24,218 nt of DNA from Acidobacteriota bacterium. GTDB taxonomy: Bacteria > Acidobacteriota > Holophagae > Thermotomaculales > Thermotomaculaceae. Of the stretch, positions 8,354-15,133 are shown piece after piece. The number at the start of each line of letters is the position of its first letter. The stretch's first letter is position 1. The notes beneath the pieces were generated by a model. The model did no database searches and was not told the DNA's origin. It was given only the letters and a program-made list of their open reading frames with translations. Both the position numbers and the translations under genes were made by a program. The stretch lies in assembly GCA_027038695.1 (NCBI GenBank), contig JALWHA010000293.1, positions 1 through 24,218 of the forward strand. Reading direction: 5' to 3'.

Positions 8354-9110
8354 ATCGGTATCAAATTCGGTTTTTTGTATTCTACAAAAATCTTTAACCT
8401 TAAGCGGAATAAAAGAAAGCGGAAAATATTTAAATTTTAAGTATTCAGATTCCTCTGATAAGAGATTATTCGGGACTTTGATTATTGAAACTGTTTCCAT
8501 AGATGATTTAAAGTTAGGAATGTTTTTACAGGCTTTTAAATTATTGTCTGAAAGAGAGAACATAAAAATAAATGTGCAAATTTATAGGGATAGGTGTGGG
8601 ATTTTGATATTTAAACCGGCAAAAATACAGCCATTGCAATCTAAAAAAGTATTAAAGATAAAAATAGAAGGGGAAGAAAAAAAGATCTTTTGCAAGGTGA
8701 AACCTAAAAAGGTTTACAAGCATAGAGTTAAAGTTAGGTTTAGAGACCTTGACGCTATGGGACATGTTTCAAACAATGTTTTTATGGTTTATCTTGAAGA
8801 AGCAAGAGTTGGTATTATTGACTACCTCTCGCGGCACGGCAAAAAGAAAGTTGCCTTTTCTTCGGTGGTCGCTTCCCATAATATTGAGTATGTTGCTCCT
8901 ATTTTTTTAGGAGAGGAGTTGGAGGTAGAGGTGTTTATCTCCAATATAACGGAAAAATCATACAGGTTTAACTATAGAATACTTAACAAAAAATCAAAAG
9001 AGATTAAGGCAATAGCGTACACTCAGATGATAGGTTACGATTATGAAAAGCAAACTGTTAAGCCGTTGCCGAAAGATTTTATTACTCCTATAAAGGATTT
9101 TGTGTTGTAG
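8334..9110 (+). CDS. Hot-dog acyl-CoA thioesterase with unrecognised N-terminal half
   Basis: The 258-residue protein has two parts. From about residue 125 it is a 4-hydroxybenzoyl-CoA thioesterase (4HBT/YbgC) hot-dog domain with HRVKVRFRDLDAMGHVSNN, the catalytic Asp probably being Asp140 (or Asp138), then YLEEARVG and HNIEYVAPIFLGEELEVEV. This type hydrolyses acyl-CoA thioesters in the cytoplasm. Residues 1-120 are not part of a normal 4HBT protein (about 130-150 residues), and I do not recognise them. They look alpha/beta without a signal peptide and contain three Cys. GGGAGG lies 4 bases before the ATG. The overlap with the MauE-like gene suggests translational coupling. Why a thioesterase travels with thiol redox genes is unclear. 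Confidence 0.75.
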   Translation: MEKLITESVSNSVFCILQKSLTLSGIKESGKYLNFKYSDSSDKRLFGTLIIETVSIDDLKLGMFLQAFKLLSERENIKINVQIYRDRCGILIFKPAKIQPLQSKKVLKIKIEGEEKKIFCKVKPKKVYKHRVKVRFRDLDAMGHVSNNVFMVYLEEARVGIIDYLSRHGKKKVAFSSVVASHNIEYVAPIFLGEELEVEVFISNITEKSYRFNYRILNKKSKEIKAIAYTQMIGYDYEKQTVKPLPKDFITPIKDFVL

Positions 9111-9159
9111 AAAAATTCATCATATTGTCATTATTTTCAACAAGCTTATTCTTTAATTT

Positions 9160-9188
9160 TTGACTAAAGTTGTAAACATTGATAAAAT
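9160..9188 (+). promoter_or_regulatory. Promoter for the multiheme cytochrome gene
   Basis: TTGACT (9160-9165), a 17-base spacer and TAAAAT (9183-9188) form a near-consensus sigma-70 promoter. It lies about 36 bases before the cytochrome ATG, and GGAAGGAG serves as ribosome binding site. The gene would be expressed alone. Confidence 0.75.
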
Positions 9189-9224
9189 CAAAAACGGTAT
9201 AAAATTTTTCGGAAGGAGCGGCCA

Positions 9225-11069
9225 ATGAAAAAATTTCTTGTCTTGCTTTTGTTCTGTGCGGTTCCGTTGGTATTTGGCGGGGAGATACACTGTCTTGACT
9301 GTCACGGTAAAGACGGTGACCTGCCGATTAATGTTGAAAAATTTCAGAAATCGGTTCATTCCGATTTATCCTGTACCGATTGCCACGTCGGTGCGGACAA
9401 AGTAAAAAAAGGGGAAGATTTTGAAGAGGTTCACCCTGACAATCTTGAAGGTAAAACCCCTCAATGTACAGATTGCCATGAAGACTATGTAGATGAATTA
9501 AAGCTTTCCGTTCACAAATCTCTAAAGTGTTGGGACTGTCACGGGGACATTCATACAGCAGGGGTAGATAAATCAATTACCGAAGACAAAAATCTTGTGG
9601 TTAAAATGTGTTCTAAATGCCATGCCGATTCTTCCAAATACCATGGTAATGTGAAACTTGTTAATGATTATATGCACAGCACTCATTATTTAAAGAAAGA
9701 CAAAGACGGCCAGCCTGTTGCAAGTTGTGCCGATTGCCACGGGTCACACAAAGTTTTAGGTATGGCTAATTCTCAATCTACGGTTTACAGAGCAAATATA
9801 AGTAATACATGCGGCCAGTGTCATAAGAAGGAAAGCAAAGAATACAATTCAAGTATCCATGCCAAAGGGGTAAAAATGGGGTATGATGAATCACCTACCT
9901 GTACCTATTGCCACAATCCCCACGAAGTTCAGTCACCGGCTTTTAATAAAAAGCAGATATCTGACCTCTGTTTGTCCTGTCACGAAGACCCCAGGCTTGT
10001 AAAAAGGTATGGGCTTGATTATTCGGTAGGTTACACATACAAAGACAGTTATCACTATATGGCTATTAAAAAGGGAAGCAAAAAGGCTGCGGCATGCACG
10101 AATTGTCATACAACACATGCTATTATGAGCCCTGAAAATCCGAAAAGCAGTGTAAACAAGGCAAACCTTGTCAATACTTGCGGACAGTGTCATAAAAAAA
10201 TTAATAAGAAATTTGCGTTAAGTTATACTCACAAATCTTCTACTAAAGGCGGAAATATAATTAACTACTATGTAAAATTAGCTTATATCTTTCTTATTAT
10301 TGCCGTTATTGGCGGTATGATTTTGCATAATTTTATAGTCTGGTTAGGTTATGTGAGAAGGTCTTACAGGAAGAGAAAAGAGGAAGAAAAGGTTGAAAGA
10401 ATGGGCAAAGGCCTTCTTGTATTGCACACTTTGCTTTTTGTTTCTTTCTTTACCCTTGTCATTACGGGTTTTGCGTTGAGATTCCCTGACAGCACGGTAA
10501 TGCATATAATTTTCCCTTTTACCGAAGAGGTTAGAAGATGGACTCACAGGATTGCGGCTATTATTATGACGGCGGCTTTTATAATTCACTTCTTAAGAAT
10601 TGTAATAGGCAAAGAAGACAGAAAAGTGCTTCTTTCAATGTTGCCCGGGCCTAAAGATATCAAAAATATCAGGGAAAATATGGCGTATAGTTTGCTTCTT
10701 ACAGATGAGTATCCTTCTTTCGGCAAGGTCACCTATGTTGAAAAGATGGAATACCTTGCTTTAATGTGGGGAACTCTTGTTATGATTCTTACCGGTTTAA
10801 CATTGTGGATGCCGGAATTGGCCGCACAGTTTTTACCTGTATGGTTTATTAAAGTAGCTGAGACGGTTCATTTCTATGAGGCTATGCTTGCAACTCTTGC
10901 GATTATCTTTTGGCATTTCTTCTTCGTAATCTTTCACCCGGGTGTATATCCGATGGATTTTGCATGGTTGGACGGCCAGATACCGGTTGAAGAGATCAAG
11001 CATTTAAGGCCGGAATGGTACAAAGAATTGAAAGAGGAGGAGGAAGCCTCTAACAAAAAAGAAGAGTAA
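9225..11069 (+). CDS. CbcL-like fusion: 11-heme cytochrome c with membrane cytochrome b
   Basis: The 614-residue protein has a Sec signal (MKKFLVLLLFCAVPLVFGG) and eleven CXXCH heme-c motifs from Cys23 to His323. About five membrane helices follow from residue 349 (about 349-375, 397-420, 440-461, 508-533 and 548-573). Candidate heme-b ligands are His401, His441, His455, His549, His564 and His571. The membrane part resembles the HydC/FdnI-type diheme cytochrome b family. The architecture recalls CbcL of Geobacter, an inner-membrane quinol oxidase for low-potential extracellular electron acceptors. It would oxidise menaquinol and pass electrons to periplasmic cytochromes. The C-terminus is acidic and charged. 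It is a single-gene transcript with its own promoter and terminator. The heme count and fusion are read directly; the physiological role is inferred. Confidence 0.88.
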   Translation: MKKFLVLLLFCAVPLVFGGEIHCLDCHGKDGDLPINVEKFQKSVHSDLSCTDCHVGADKVKKGEDFEEVHPDNLEGKTPQCTDCHEDYVDELKLSVHKSLKCWDCHGDIHTAGVDKSITEDKNLVVKMCSKCHADSSKYHGNVKLVNDYMHSTHYLKKDKDGQPVASCADCHGSHKVLGMANSQSTVYRANISNTCGQCHKKESKEYNSSIHAKGVKMGYDESPTCTYCHNPHEVQSPAFNKKQISDLCLSCHEDPRLVKRYGLDYSVGYTYKDSYHYMAIKKGSKKAAACTNCHTTHAIMSPENPKSSVNKANLVNTCGQCHKKINKKFALSYTHKSSTKGGNIINYYVKLAYIFLIIAVIGGMILHNFIVWLGYVRRSYRKRKEEEKVERMGKGLLVLHTLLFVSFFTLVITGFALRFPDSTVMHIIFPFTEEVRRWTHRIAAIIMTAAFIIHFLRIVIGKEDRKVLLSMLPGPKDIKNIRENMAYSLLLTDEYPSFGKVTYVEKMEYLALMWGTLVMILTGLTLWMPELAAQFLPVWFIKVAETVHFYEAMLATLAIIFWHFFFVIFHPGVYPMDFAWLDGQIPVEEIKHLRPEWYKELKEEEEASNKKEE

Positions 11070-11087
11070 ATGGTTAAATAAATCTTA

Positions 11088-11117
11088 GAAAGGCGGGTTT
11101 TAAGCCCGCCTTTTTTA
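11088..11117 (+). terminator. Rho-independent terminator after the cytochrome gene
   Basis: AAAGGCGGG pairs with CCCGCCTTT across a loop of TTTTAAG, then a T run follows. It lies directly before the end of the convergent minus-strand gene and may also work, more weakly, for that gene. Confidence 0.9.
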
Positions 11118-11381
11118 TTATCCAAGAACCGTAAGAAGCAGATATAACACAAGAGCCCCGACAATTAACGGTATTAAAACAATAAACAAAACTAAAAGTT
11201 TTAACCCGATTATAAATAATGCAAGTATGATAGGGAAAAATACTAAAAATGCAATCAACCCGACTATAAGCCCTGAAAGGTAAAACGCCACTTTAAAAAC
11301 CAACTTAAAAAACCAAACCAGAACAACTAAAGCAAAAACACTTAATATAATGCTTGATATTAAAGTAATTAACTCAATCAT
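11118..11381 (-). CDS. Small hydrophobic membrane protein, unknown function
   Basis: The 87-residue protein begins MIELITLISS and is almost wholly hydrophobic, with about three membrane-spanning stretches and very few charged residues. The start is ATG at 11381 because GGAGGT lies just upstream. A longer frame to 11423 has no such site. I recognise no family. Its stop is next to the terminator shared with the cytochrome gene. The 177 bases upstream of it hold no visible gene or clear promoter. Confidence 0.55.
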   Translation of the reverse strand: MIELITLISSIILSVFALVVLVWFFKLVFKVAFYLSGLIVGLIAFLVFFPIILALFIIGLKLLVLFIVLIPLIVGALVLYLLLTVLG

Positions 11382-11558
11382 AGTTACCTCCGTAGTTTGT
11401 TTTCCAATTGTTTTACGTAACAATTTCTTATTTTGTTTTCTGATATAGGTATATCTGTTTTTTGTTGCGGAGATTGATGTTTACAAATAAATCGGTGATG
11501 TCTGCAAGTTACAAAAAAGATTCGGAATAAAATGGTAGGTAATTTATATTTTAAAAGG

Positions 11559-12017
11559 TTAAAACCATTCGGGAGCGAAGTTTCTGTCAAAGAAACTCCA
11601 TGCAAGGTTTATCACCTTGTCCGAATAATAACCTATACCGTGAATTCTTTCAAAAAGTATAATAGCCGTTTCTTTGTGTATTATCTCGTTCAGGTATAAA
11701 AATGCGGGAATTGCTATTGCTGAAGTGTATAGTTTGTTATGATTTTCAGCATATTCAAGCAGTTTAAAATCGTCTGAAAGGAGTGCATAGTTATAATTTC
11801 TTATAATCAAACTTTGAATACTCTTGTCTCCTATTGATTTTGTGTCTCTCCATGTTATATTGTTGAACCATTCTTTCGGTTCGGATTTTTCCTCAAACTC
11901 ATTTTGAATTGATAAAGTGGAAAGAAGCGGGACACGGGAGGACAGTATTCCCATAGCCCCGGCTTTATCAAGAATTATCATTGAGCTTGTATCTATTACA
12001 AATCCTTTAATATCCAT
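11559..12017 (-). CDS. PIN-domain-like protein
   Basis: The 152-residue protein begins FVIDTSSMIILDKAG and has a later LLSDDFKLLEYAENH segment. This spacing of acidic residues is typical of PIN domains, which are Mg-dependent ribonuclease folds (Asp9 and the later Asp pair would bind metal). The family assignment is from these motifs only and is not strong. The start ATG shares one base with the elbB stop (TAATG), so translation is coupled to elbB. No antitoxin-like small gene lies beside it, which argues against a classical VapBC pair. A role in RNA processing, or a degenerate PIN fold, are both possible. Confidence 0.55.
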   Translation of the reverse strand: MDIKGFVIDTSSMIILDKAGAMGILSSRVPLLSTLSIQNEFEEKSEPKEWFNNITWRDTKSIGDKSIQSLIIRNYNYALLSDDFKLLEYAENHNKLYTSAIAIPAFLYLNEIIHKETAIILFERIHGIGYYSDKVINLAWSFFDRNFAPEWF

Positions 12018-12676
12018 TAGTCTAACAAATTCATTAATGCATCAACCATATTGGAGATTCCCGCATGGACTTCTGAAATCCTTTTCCCTAACATGTACGC
12101 GGGGGTTGATATTATTTTATTTTTGTTATCAACGTGAAAACCGTCAACGGGACATACAAAGTGTTTGCCTCCCATTGATTCAATAGCCTTTGCGGTTGCT
12201 TCGTCATTTCCTATGGTTAATTCGGGATTAATATCCCCTAAAGCAGCAGCAACAACTGCTGGAGATATGCAAACGGCGGCTATGGGTTTTCCCTGCTTGT
12301 GCACTTCCCTTAAAAGCCTTGCGACAGACGGGTCAACTTCTGCTTTTTCCCCTTTTACCGCAAAGTTTGACAGGTTTTTGGCGGCTCCGAATCCGCCGGG
12401 CATTACCAATGCATCCAATTCGTCTGCTTTAACATCGTCTATGTTTTTAATCTCTCCTCTGGCGATTCTTGCGGATTCAACAAGTACATTCCTTGTTTCC
12501 CCTTGAGATTCTTCTCCCGTTAAATGGTTTATTACGTGCATTTGCGGTTTGTCAGGAGCCATAATAACCATTTCGCAGCCTCTTTTATCCAGTTCAAGCA
12601 TGGTTAAAACCGCTTCGTGTATTTCGGCACCGTCATAAACCCCGCACCCTGAAAGAATTACTCCCACTTTAGGCAT
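12017..12676 (-). CDS. elbB: ElbB, DJ-1/PfpI-superfamily glyoxalase-like protein
   Basis: The 219-residue protein is full length for ElbB (SCRP-27A/ES1 family). It starts KVGVILSGCGVYDGAEIHE and has ALVMPGGFGAAKNLSNFA and the nucleophile elbow AAVCISPAVV with Cys136. E. coli ElbB was linked to isoprenoid synthesis and shows weak glyoxalase activity in vitro; its physiological role is unsettled. The ribosome binding site GGAGG precedes the ATG on the minus strand. The stop overlaps the downstream PIN-like gene by one base. ispF, an isoprenoid gene, lies 11 kb away in this window, but I see no direct link. Confidence 0.92.
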   Translation of the reverse strand: MPKVGVILSGCGVYDGAEIHEAVLTMLELDKRGCEMVIMAPDKPQMHVINHLTGEESQGETRNVLVESARIARGEIKNIDDVKADELDALVMPGGFGAAKNLSNFAVKGEKAEVDPSVARLLREVHKQGKPIAAVCISPAVVAAALGDINPELTIGNDEATAKAIESMGGKHFVCPVDGFHVDNKNKIISTPAYMLGKRISEVHAGISNMVDALMNLLD

Positions 12677-12708
12677 AATTTCCTCCGTTTTTATGAATTA
12701 TCCTATTC

Positions 12709-12714
12709 ATTATA
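12709..12714 (-). promoter_or_regulatory. Probable -10 box for elbB
   Basis: Read on the minus strand, TATAAT lies about 33 bases before the elbB ATG. The -35 region is AT-rich and not clear. Confidence 0.45.
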
Positions 12715-12761
12715 TCAAAAAGTTAATTAAATATAAAGTCAGGCTAAAACCGCATATTTGA

Positions 12762-12770
12762 TGTTAAAAT
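12762..12770 (+). promoter_or_regulatory. Possible extended -10 for the small membrane protein gene
   Basis: TGTTAAAAT, an extended -10-like box, lies about 20 bases before the ATG at 12792 and just ahead of CGGAGGGG, its ribosome binding site. It is divergent from the elbB promoter. No clear -35. Confidence 0.35.
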
Positions 12771-12791
12771 AAAAGAAAAACGGAGGGGTGA

Positions 12792-13028
12792 ATGAAGAAA
12801 TACATAATTATCTATTTGATTGTTTTTTTTCTCGGTTTTATTACCTGGAGTGGACTTTACTATGTCTATACCGCTTCAATTTTAGGAGTTGCGAAATTCA
12901 GGATAGATTACGGTGTCAGGGCAGGGCTTGTACTCGGCATTTCAGTAACAGGCTTGATTTATTGGCGGGATATGGAAAAAAAAGAAGATGAAAAAAAGAA
13001 AAGGGGGAATAATCCCCCTAAGGTTTAA
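12792..13028 (+). CDS. Small two-helix membrane protein, unknown function
   Basis: The 78-residue protein has two hydrophobic helices (about residues 4-28 and 42-58) joined by a short loop, and a highly charged Lys/Glu tail from residue 60. CGGAGGGG upstream of ATG supports the start. I recognise no family. Its stop codon overlaps by 4 bases the stop of the convergent minus-strand gene. The Lys/Arg/Asn/Pro codons of its tail also encode the terminator hairpin of that opposite gene. Confidence 0.65.
   Translation: MKKYIIIYLIVFFLGFITWSGLYYVYTASILGVAKFRIDYGVRAGLVLGISVTGLIYWRDMEKKEDEKKKRGNNPPKV
12989..13018 (-). terminator. Terminator of the M1-like gene, inside the opposite gene's coding end
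   Basis: On the minus strand GGGGGA and TCCCCC (13013-13018 and 13003-13008) form a hairpin with a 4-base loop, directly followed by a T-rich run (complement of the A-rich stretch at 12989-13002). It lies just past the stop of the minus-strand M1-like gene and within the last codons of the plus-strand small membrane protein gene. On the plus strand no T run follows, so it should act in one direction only. Confidence 0.75.
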
Positions 13029-15031
13029 ATGTTTATCTCGGGAGTTTGATCCCCGAATATGTACTTATCAAAAAACGGCTCCCAATCGTCGTGTGTGATC
13101 ATATTCAAAAGCCTTATGCAATCGTAGGTGTTTACATATTTTCCGCTAAATGACTTTAAGATAGAACTTATCCATACAAAAAACATTCTATCCCCGTTTT
13201 GAGCCCCGTATTTTTTCTGCATTTCAAGCCTTAAAGCGTGGAGTACTAAAGGCGCCTTGTCGTAATATAGGTGAACCATATCGTACCAGTCTTTTGATTT
13301 TTTCCCGCTTAAATGGAATGCAAGGTAAATTGAATCCCCGGATTTTATTAATTCCGCACCCCTCTTCCACTGCTTTAAAATTCTCTTGAATTTTGTCCTT
13401 GCAACCTTTCTCTTTTTGAAGAGCCTTGTGTAAGTGATTGCCGCAAGATATTGAGAAATACCTTCGCTTAACCAAAATTCATTCCTGTTTGGGACGTTTA
13501 GCCTGAACCTGAAAAAAGCCCTCGCAATGTCGTTTATAAAAAGTAAATTAAGGTTGTCAATGGTTTCGTATTTCGGGTTAAATATTTCGCTGCCTACATA
13601 GATAATTGACGGGCCTGCAAAATACCTGTCAAAGTTTGTTTCTATAATGTACTGGTCTTTAAAAGGATATGGCTTGTTAACCCCTCTTGAGATAATGTCG
13701 CTTGCGGCAAAAAAGTAGTTGAGTAGCCTTTTGGAATTTTTATCCTTCTTTGTACCGTGAGTTGCCACAATGCAACTTCTTCCAAGAGCCTTTTTTTTGT
13801 GAATAAAATATTTGCCTGCACTGATTATAGGTCTTTGAATAGGGTAGTTTAACTCAGTTTCAATTGTTTTGTATCCGTCTTTCTTTTTAAAAGACTTTGT
13901 ATCTCCCGAAGCGAATACCGTAAAATTATCAGGTACGCTTGCGACAATATGTACAGTCGCATTTTCTTCTTTTAATTGGGCCTGGGGATACCATGCGAAA
14001 TTGTCTAATTGCCAGAAGTTATCTCCGAATAAGCGGTACAGAATGTCACCTGAGAGTTTTGTTTCAAGAGTAATTGTGTCCCCCTTTTCCCCGTTGTGCG
14101 GCAATCTGACTACCAATTTCTGGGTTTGATGGACAAAATCCGTTTCTTTTTCGTTTATTTTCAGGGAAACTACCTTTAAGTGCCTTTGGCCTGATACCTC
14201 AACTGTATTTGTTCTAAATGTGTAAAATGAATTTAGTAGGTCAAAAGACAGGCCGTTTAATTTTGAATTTAAGGTTATAGTAAGTTTGGCGTTTATGTCA
14301 ACATTGTCGCCTTGAGTGTTTTTTACATTCAAATCAATGTGGTTAACGGAAAAGTCAGGGGTTGTTAATTCGTAAACCTTTCTATCAACCGGTTGATAAG
14401 CAATCTCAAACATCTCGTAAATATCTGTATATTTGCTAATTCTTAAATAGTATAATTTTTCACTTTCAGTATTATCGGGGTCATAGGTATAGTAAAAATA
14501 GCCTAAGGTGGTTTCAAAAATAGCAACAGTTGTATCGTTATTTTGAAGTTTGGCTGATATAATGTCCATTCCGGGGTCAATATAAGGGTTTGTTGCTAAG
14601 AATTCCTGTAATTTTTTGGGCAATATAATTCCCGTAACCGGTTTTTCTTTTCCGAAATTGTAAGATGTTGTTAGTATATATGCTTTATTGAACTTTTTTC
14701 TGATAACTAAATTTTCGTCTTCTTTTTTCGGTGAAAGGTGCCATCTTTTTGCGTTTCTTTCGCATACCGGGATACAGTATTTGTCTTTGATTTTTAATTC
14801 AAATGTCCCGCCGTTAATAACTACAACTCCTACAGGTTTGTCGTTGACCTTCGCACAGTAAAAAGTTTCGGCTTGAACGGTTATATTTCCTGCATTTATC
14901 GTTGTTGAGTCAATTTTTCCTGAAATTATAGGATTATTCAGCCTAATAACCTCATTTTGTAACGTTTGAGCGTTCAGTGAAAAAACAATCAGAAACGCCG
15001 TTAAAACCGATAGTTTTTTTAACCTTTTCAT
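13025..15031 (-). CDS. Exported M1-peptidase-fold protein lacking the HEXXH zinc site
   Basis: The 668-residue protein has a signal peptide (MKRLKKLSVLTAFLIVFSLNA) and an N-terminal beta-rich region with weak M1 aminopeptidase likeness. The GluZincin-like part has YPFKDQYIIE, then INDIARAFF at about 499-507 where M1 enzymes have HELAHQW, then FWLSEGISQYLA. Asn500, Asp501 and Arg504 replace His, Glu and His. Glu523, the third zinc ligand, is kept exactly 18 residues after Arg504. The GAMEN-like motif is also absent (FAGPSII instead). It should not bind catalytic zinc, so a binding, scaffold or adhesin role is possible. The start is ATG 15031 with GGAGG upstream; the frame continues to 15262 without a good start. 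Codon pattern and an intact frame argue against a pseudogene. Confidence 0.75.
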   Translation of the reverse strand: MKRLKKLSVLTAFLIVFSLNAQTLQNEVIRLNNPIISGKIDSTTINAGNITVQAETFYCAKVNDKPVGVVVINGGTFELKIKDKYCIPVCERNAKRWHLSPKKEDENLVIRKKFNKAYILTTSYNFGKEKPVTGIILPKKLQEFLATNPYIDPGMDIISAKLQNNDTTVAIFETTLGYFYYTYDPDNTESEKLYYLRISKYTDIYEMFEIAYQPVDRKVYELTTPDFSVNHIDLNVKNTQGDNVDINAKLTITLNSKLNGLSFDLLNSFYTFRTNTVEVSGQRHLKVVSLKINEKETDFVHQTQKLVVRLPHNGEKGDTITLETKLSGDILYRLFGDNFWQLDNFAWYPQAQLKEENATVHIVASVPDNFTVFASGDTKSFKKKDGYKTIETELNYPIQRPIISAGKYFIHKKKALGRSCIVATHGTKKDKNSKRLLNYFFAASDIISRGVNKPYPFKDQYIIETNFDRYFAGPSIIYVGSEIFNPKYETIDNLNLLFINDIARAFFRFRLNVPNRNEFWLSEGISQYLAAITYTRLFKKRKVARTKFKRILKQWKRGAELIKSGDSIYLAFHLSGKKSKDWYDMVHLYYDKAPLVLHALRLEMQKKYGAQNGDRMFFVWISSILKSFSGKYVNTYDCIRLLNMITHDDWEPFFDKYIFGDQTPEINI

Positions 15032-15061
15032 TTTGCCTCCGTTGATTTTTTTTGCCTTTGT

Positions 15062-15067
15062 ATTATA
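15062..15067 (-). promoter_or_regulatory. Promoter -10 of the M1-like gene
   Basis: Read on the minus strand, TATAAT lies about 30 bases before the ATG, and TAAACA, a 4-of-6 match to TTGACA, stands 17 bases upstream of it. It is divergent from the promoter of the GYF_2 operon in a 102-base gap. Confidence 0.55.
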
Positions 15068-15106
15068 TCGCATATTGTCTCTAATGTTTAATACTGATGT
15101 TAAATG

Positions 15107-15115
15107 TGCTAAAAT
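15107..15115 (+). promoter_or_regulatory. Extended -10 promoter of the GYF_2 operon
   Basis: TGCTAAAAT is an extended -10 with one mismatch to TGCTATAAT. It is 18 bases before the GTG start at 15134. The -35 is poor (TTTAAT at 17 bases). The leader would be only about 12 bases, with AGAGG as ribosome binding site. Confidence 0.45.
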
Positions 15116-15133
15116 TAAAAAAAAGAGGTGTTT

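Noticed and set aside
10344..10589. Minus-strand frames inside the cytochrome gene
   Set aside because: They are shadows of the strongly coding heme and membrane regions and have no ribosome binding sites.
11524..11570. Inverted repeat AATGGT/ACCATT after the PIN-like gene
   Set aside because: The stem is short and AT-rich without a T run, so I do not call it a terminator.
11384..11605. Minus-strand frame of 73 codons upstream of the small hydrophobic protein gene
   Set aside because: It overlaps the end of the PIN-like gene and the ribosome binding site of the hydrophobic protein gene, and the translation has no coding-like pattern.
11559..12017. VapC toxin of a VapBC pair
   Set aside because: No antitoxin gene is adjacent; the upstream coupled gene is elbB.
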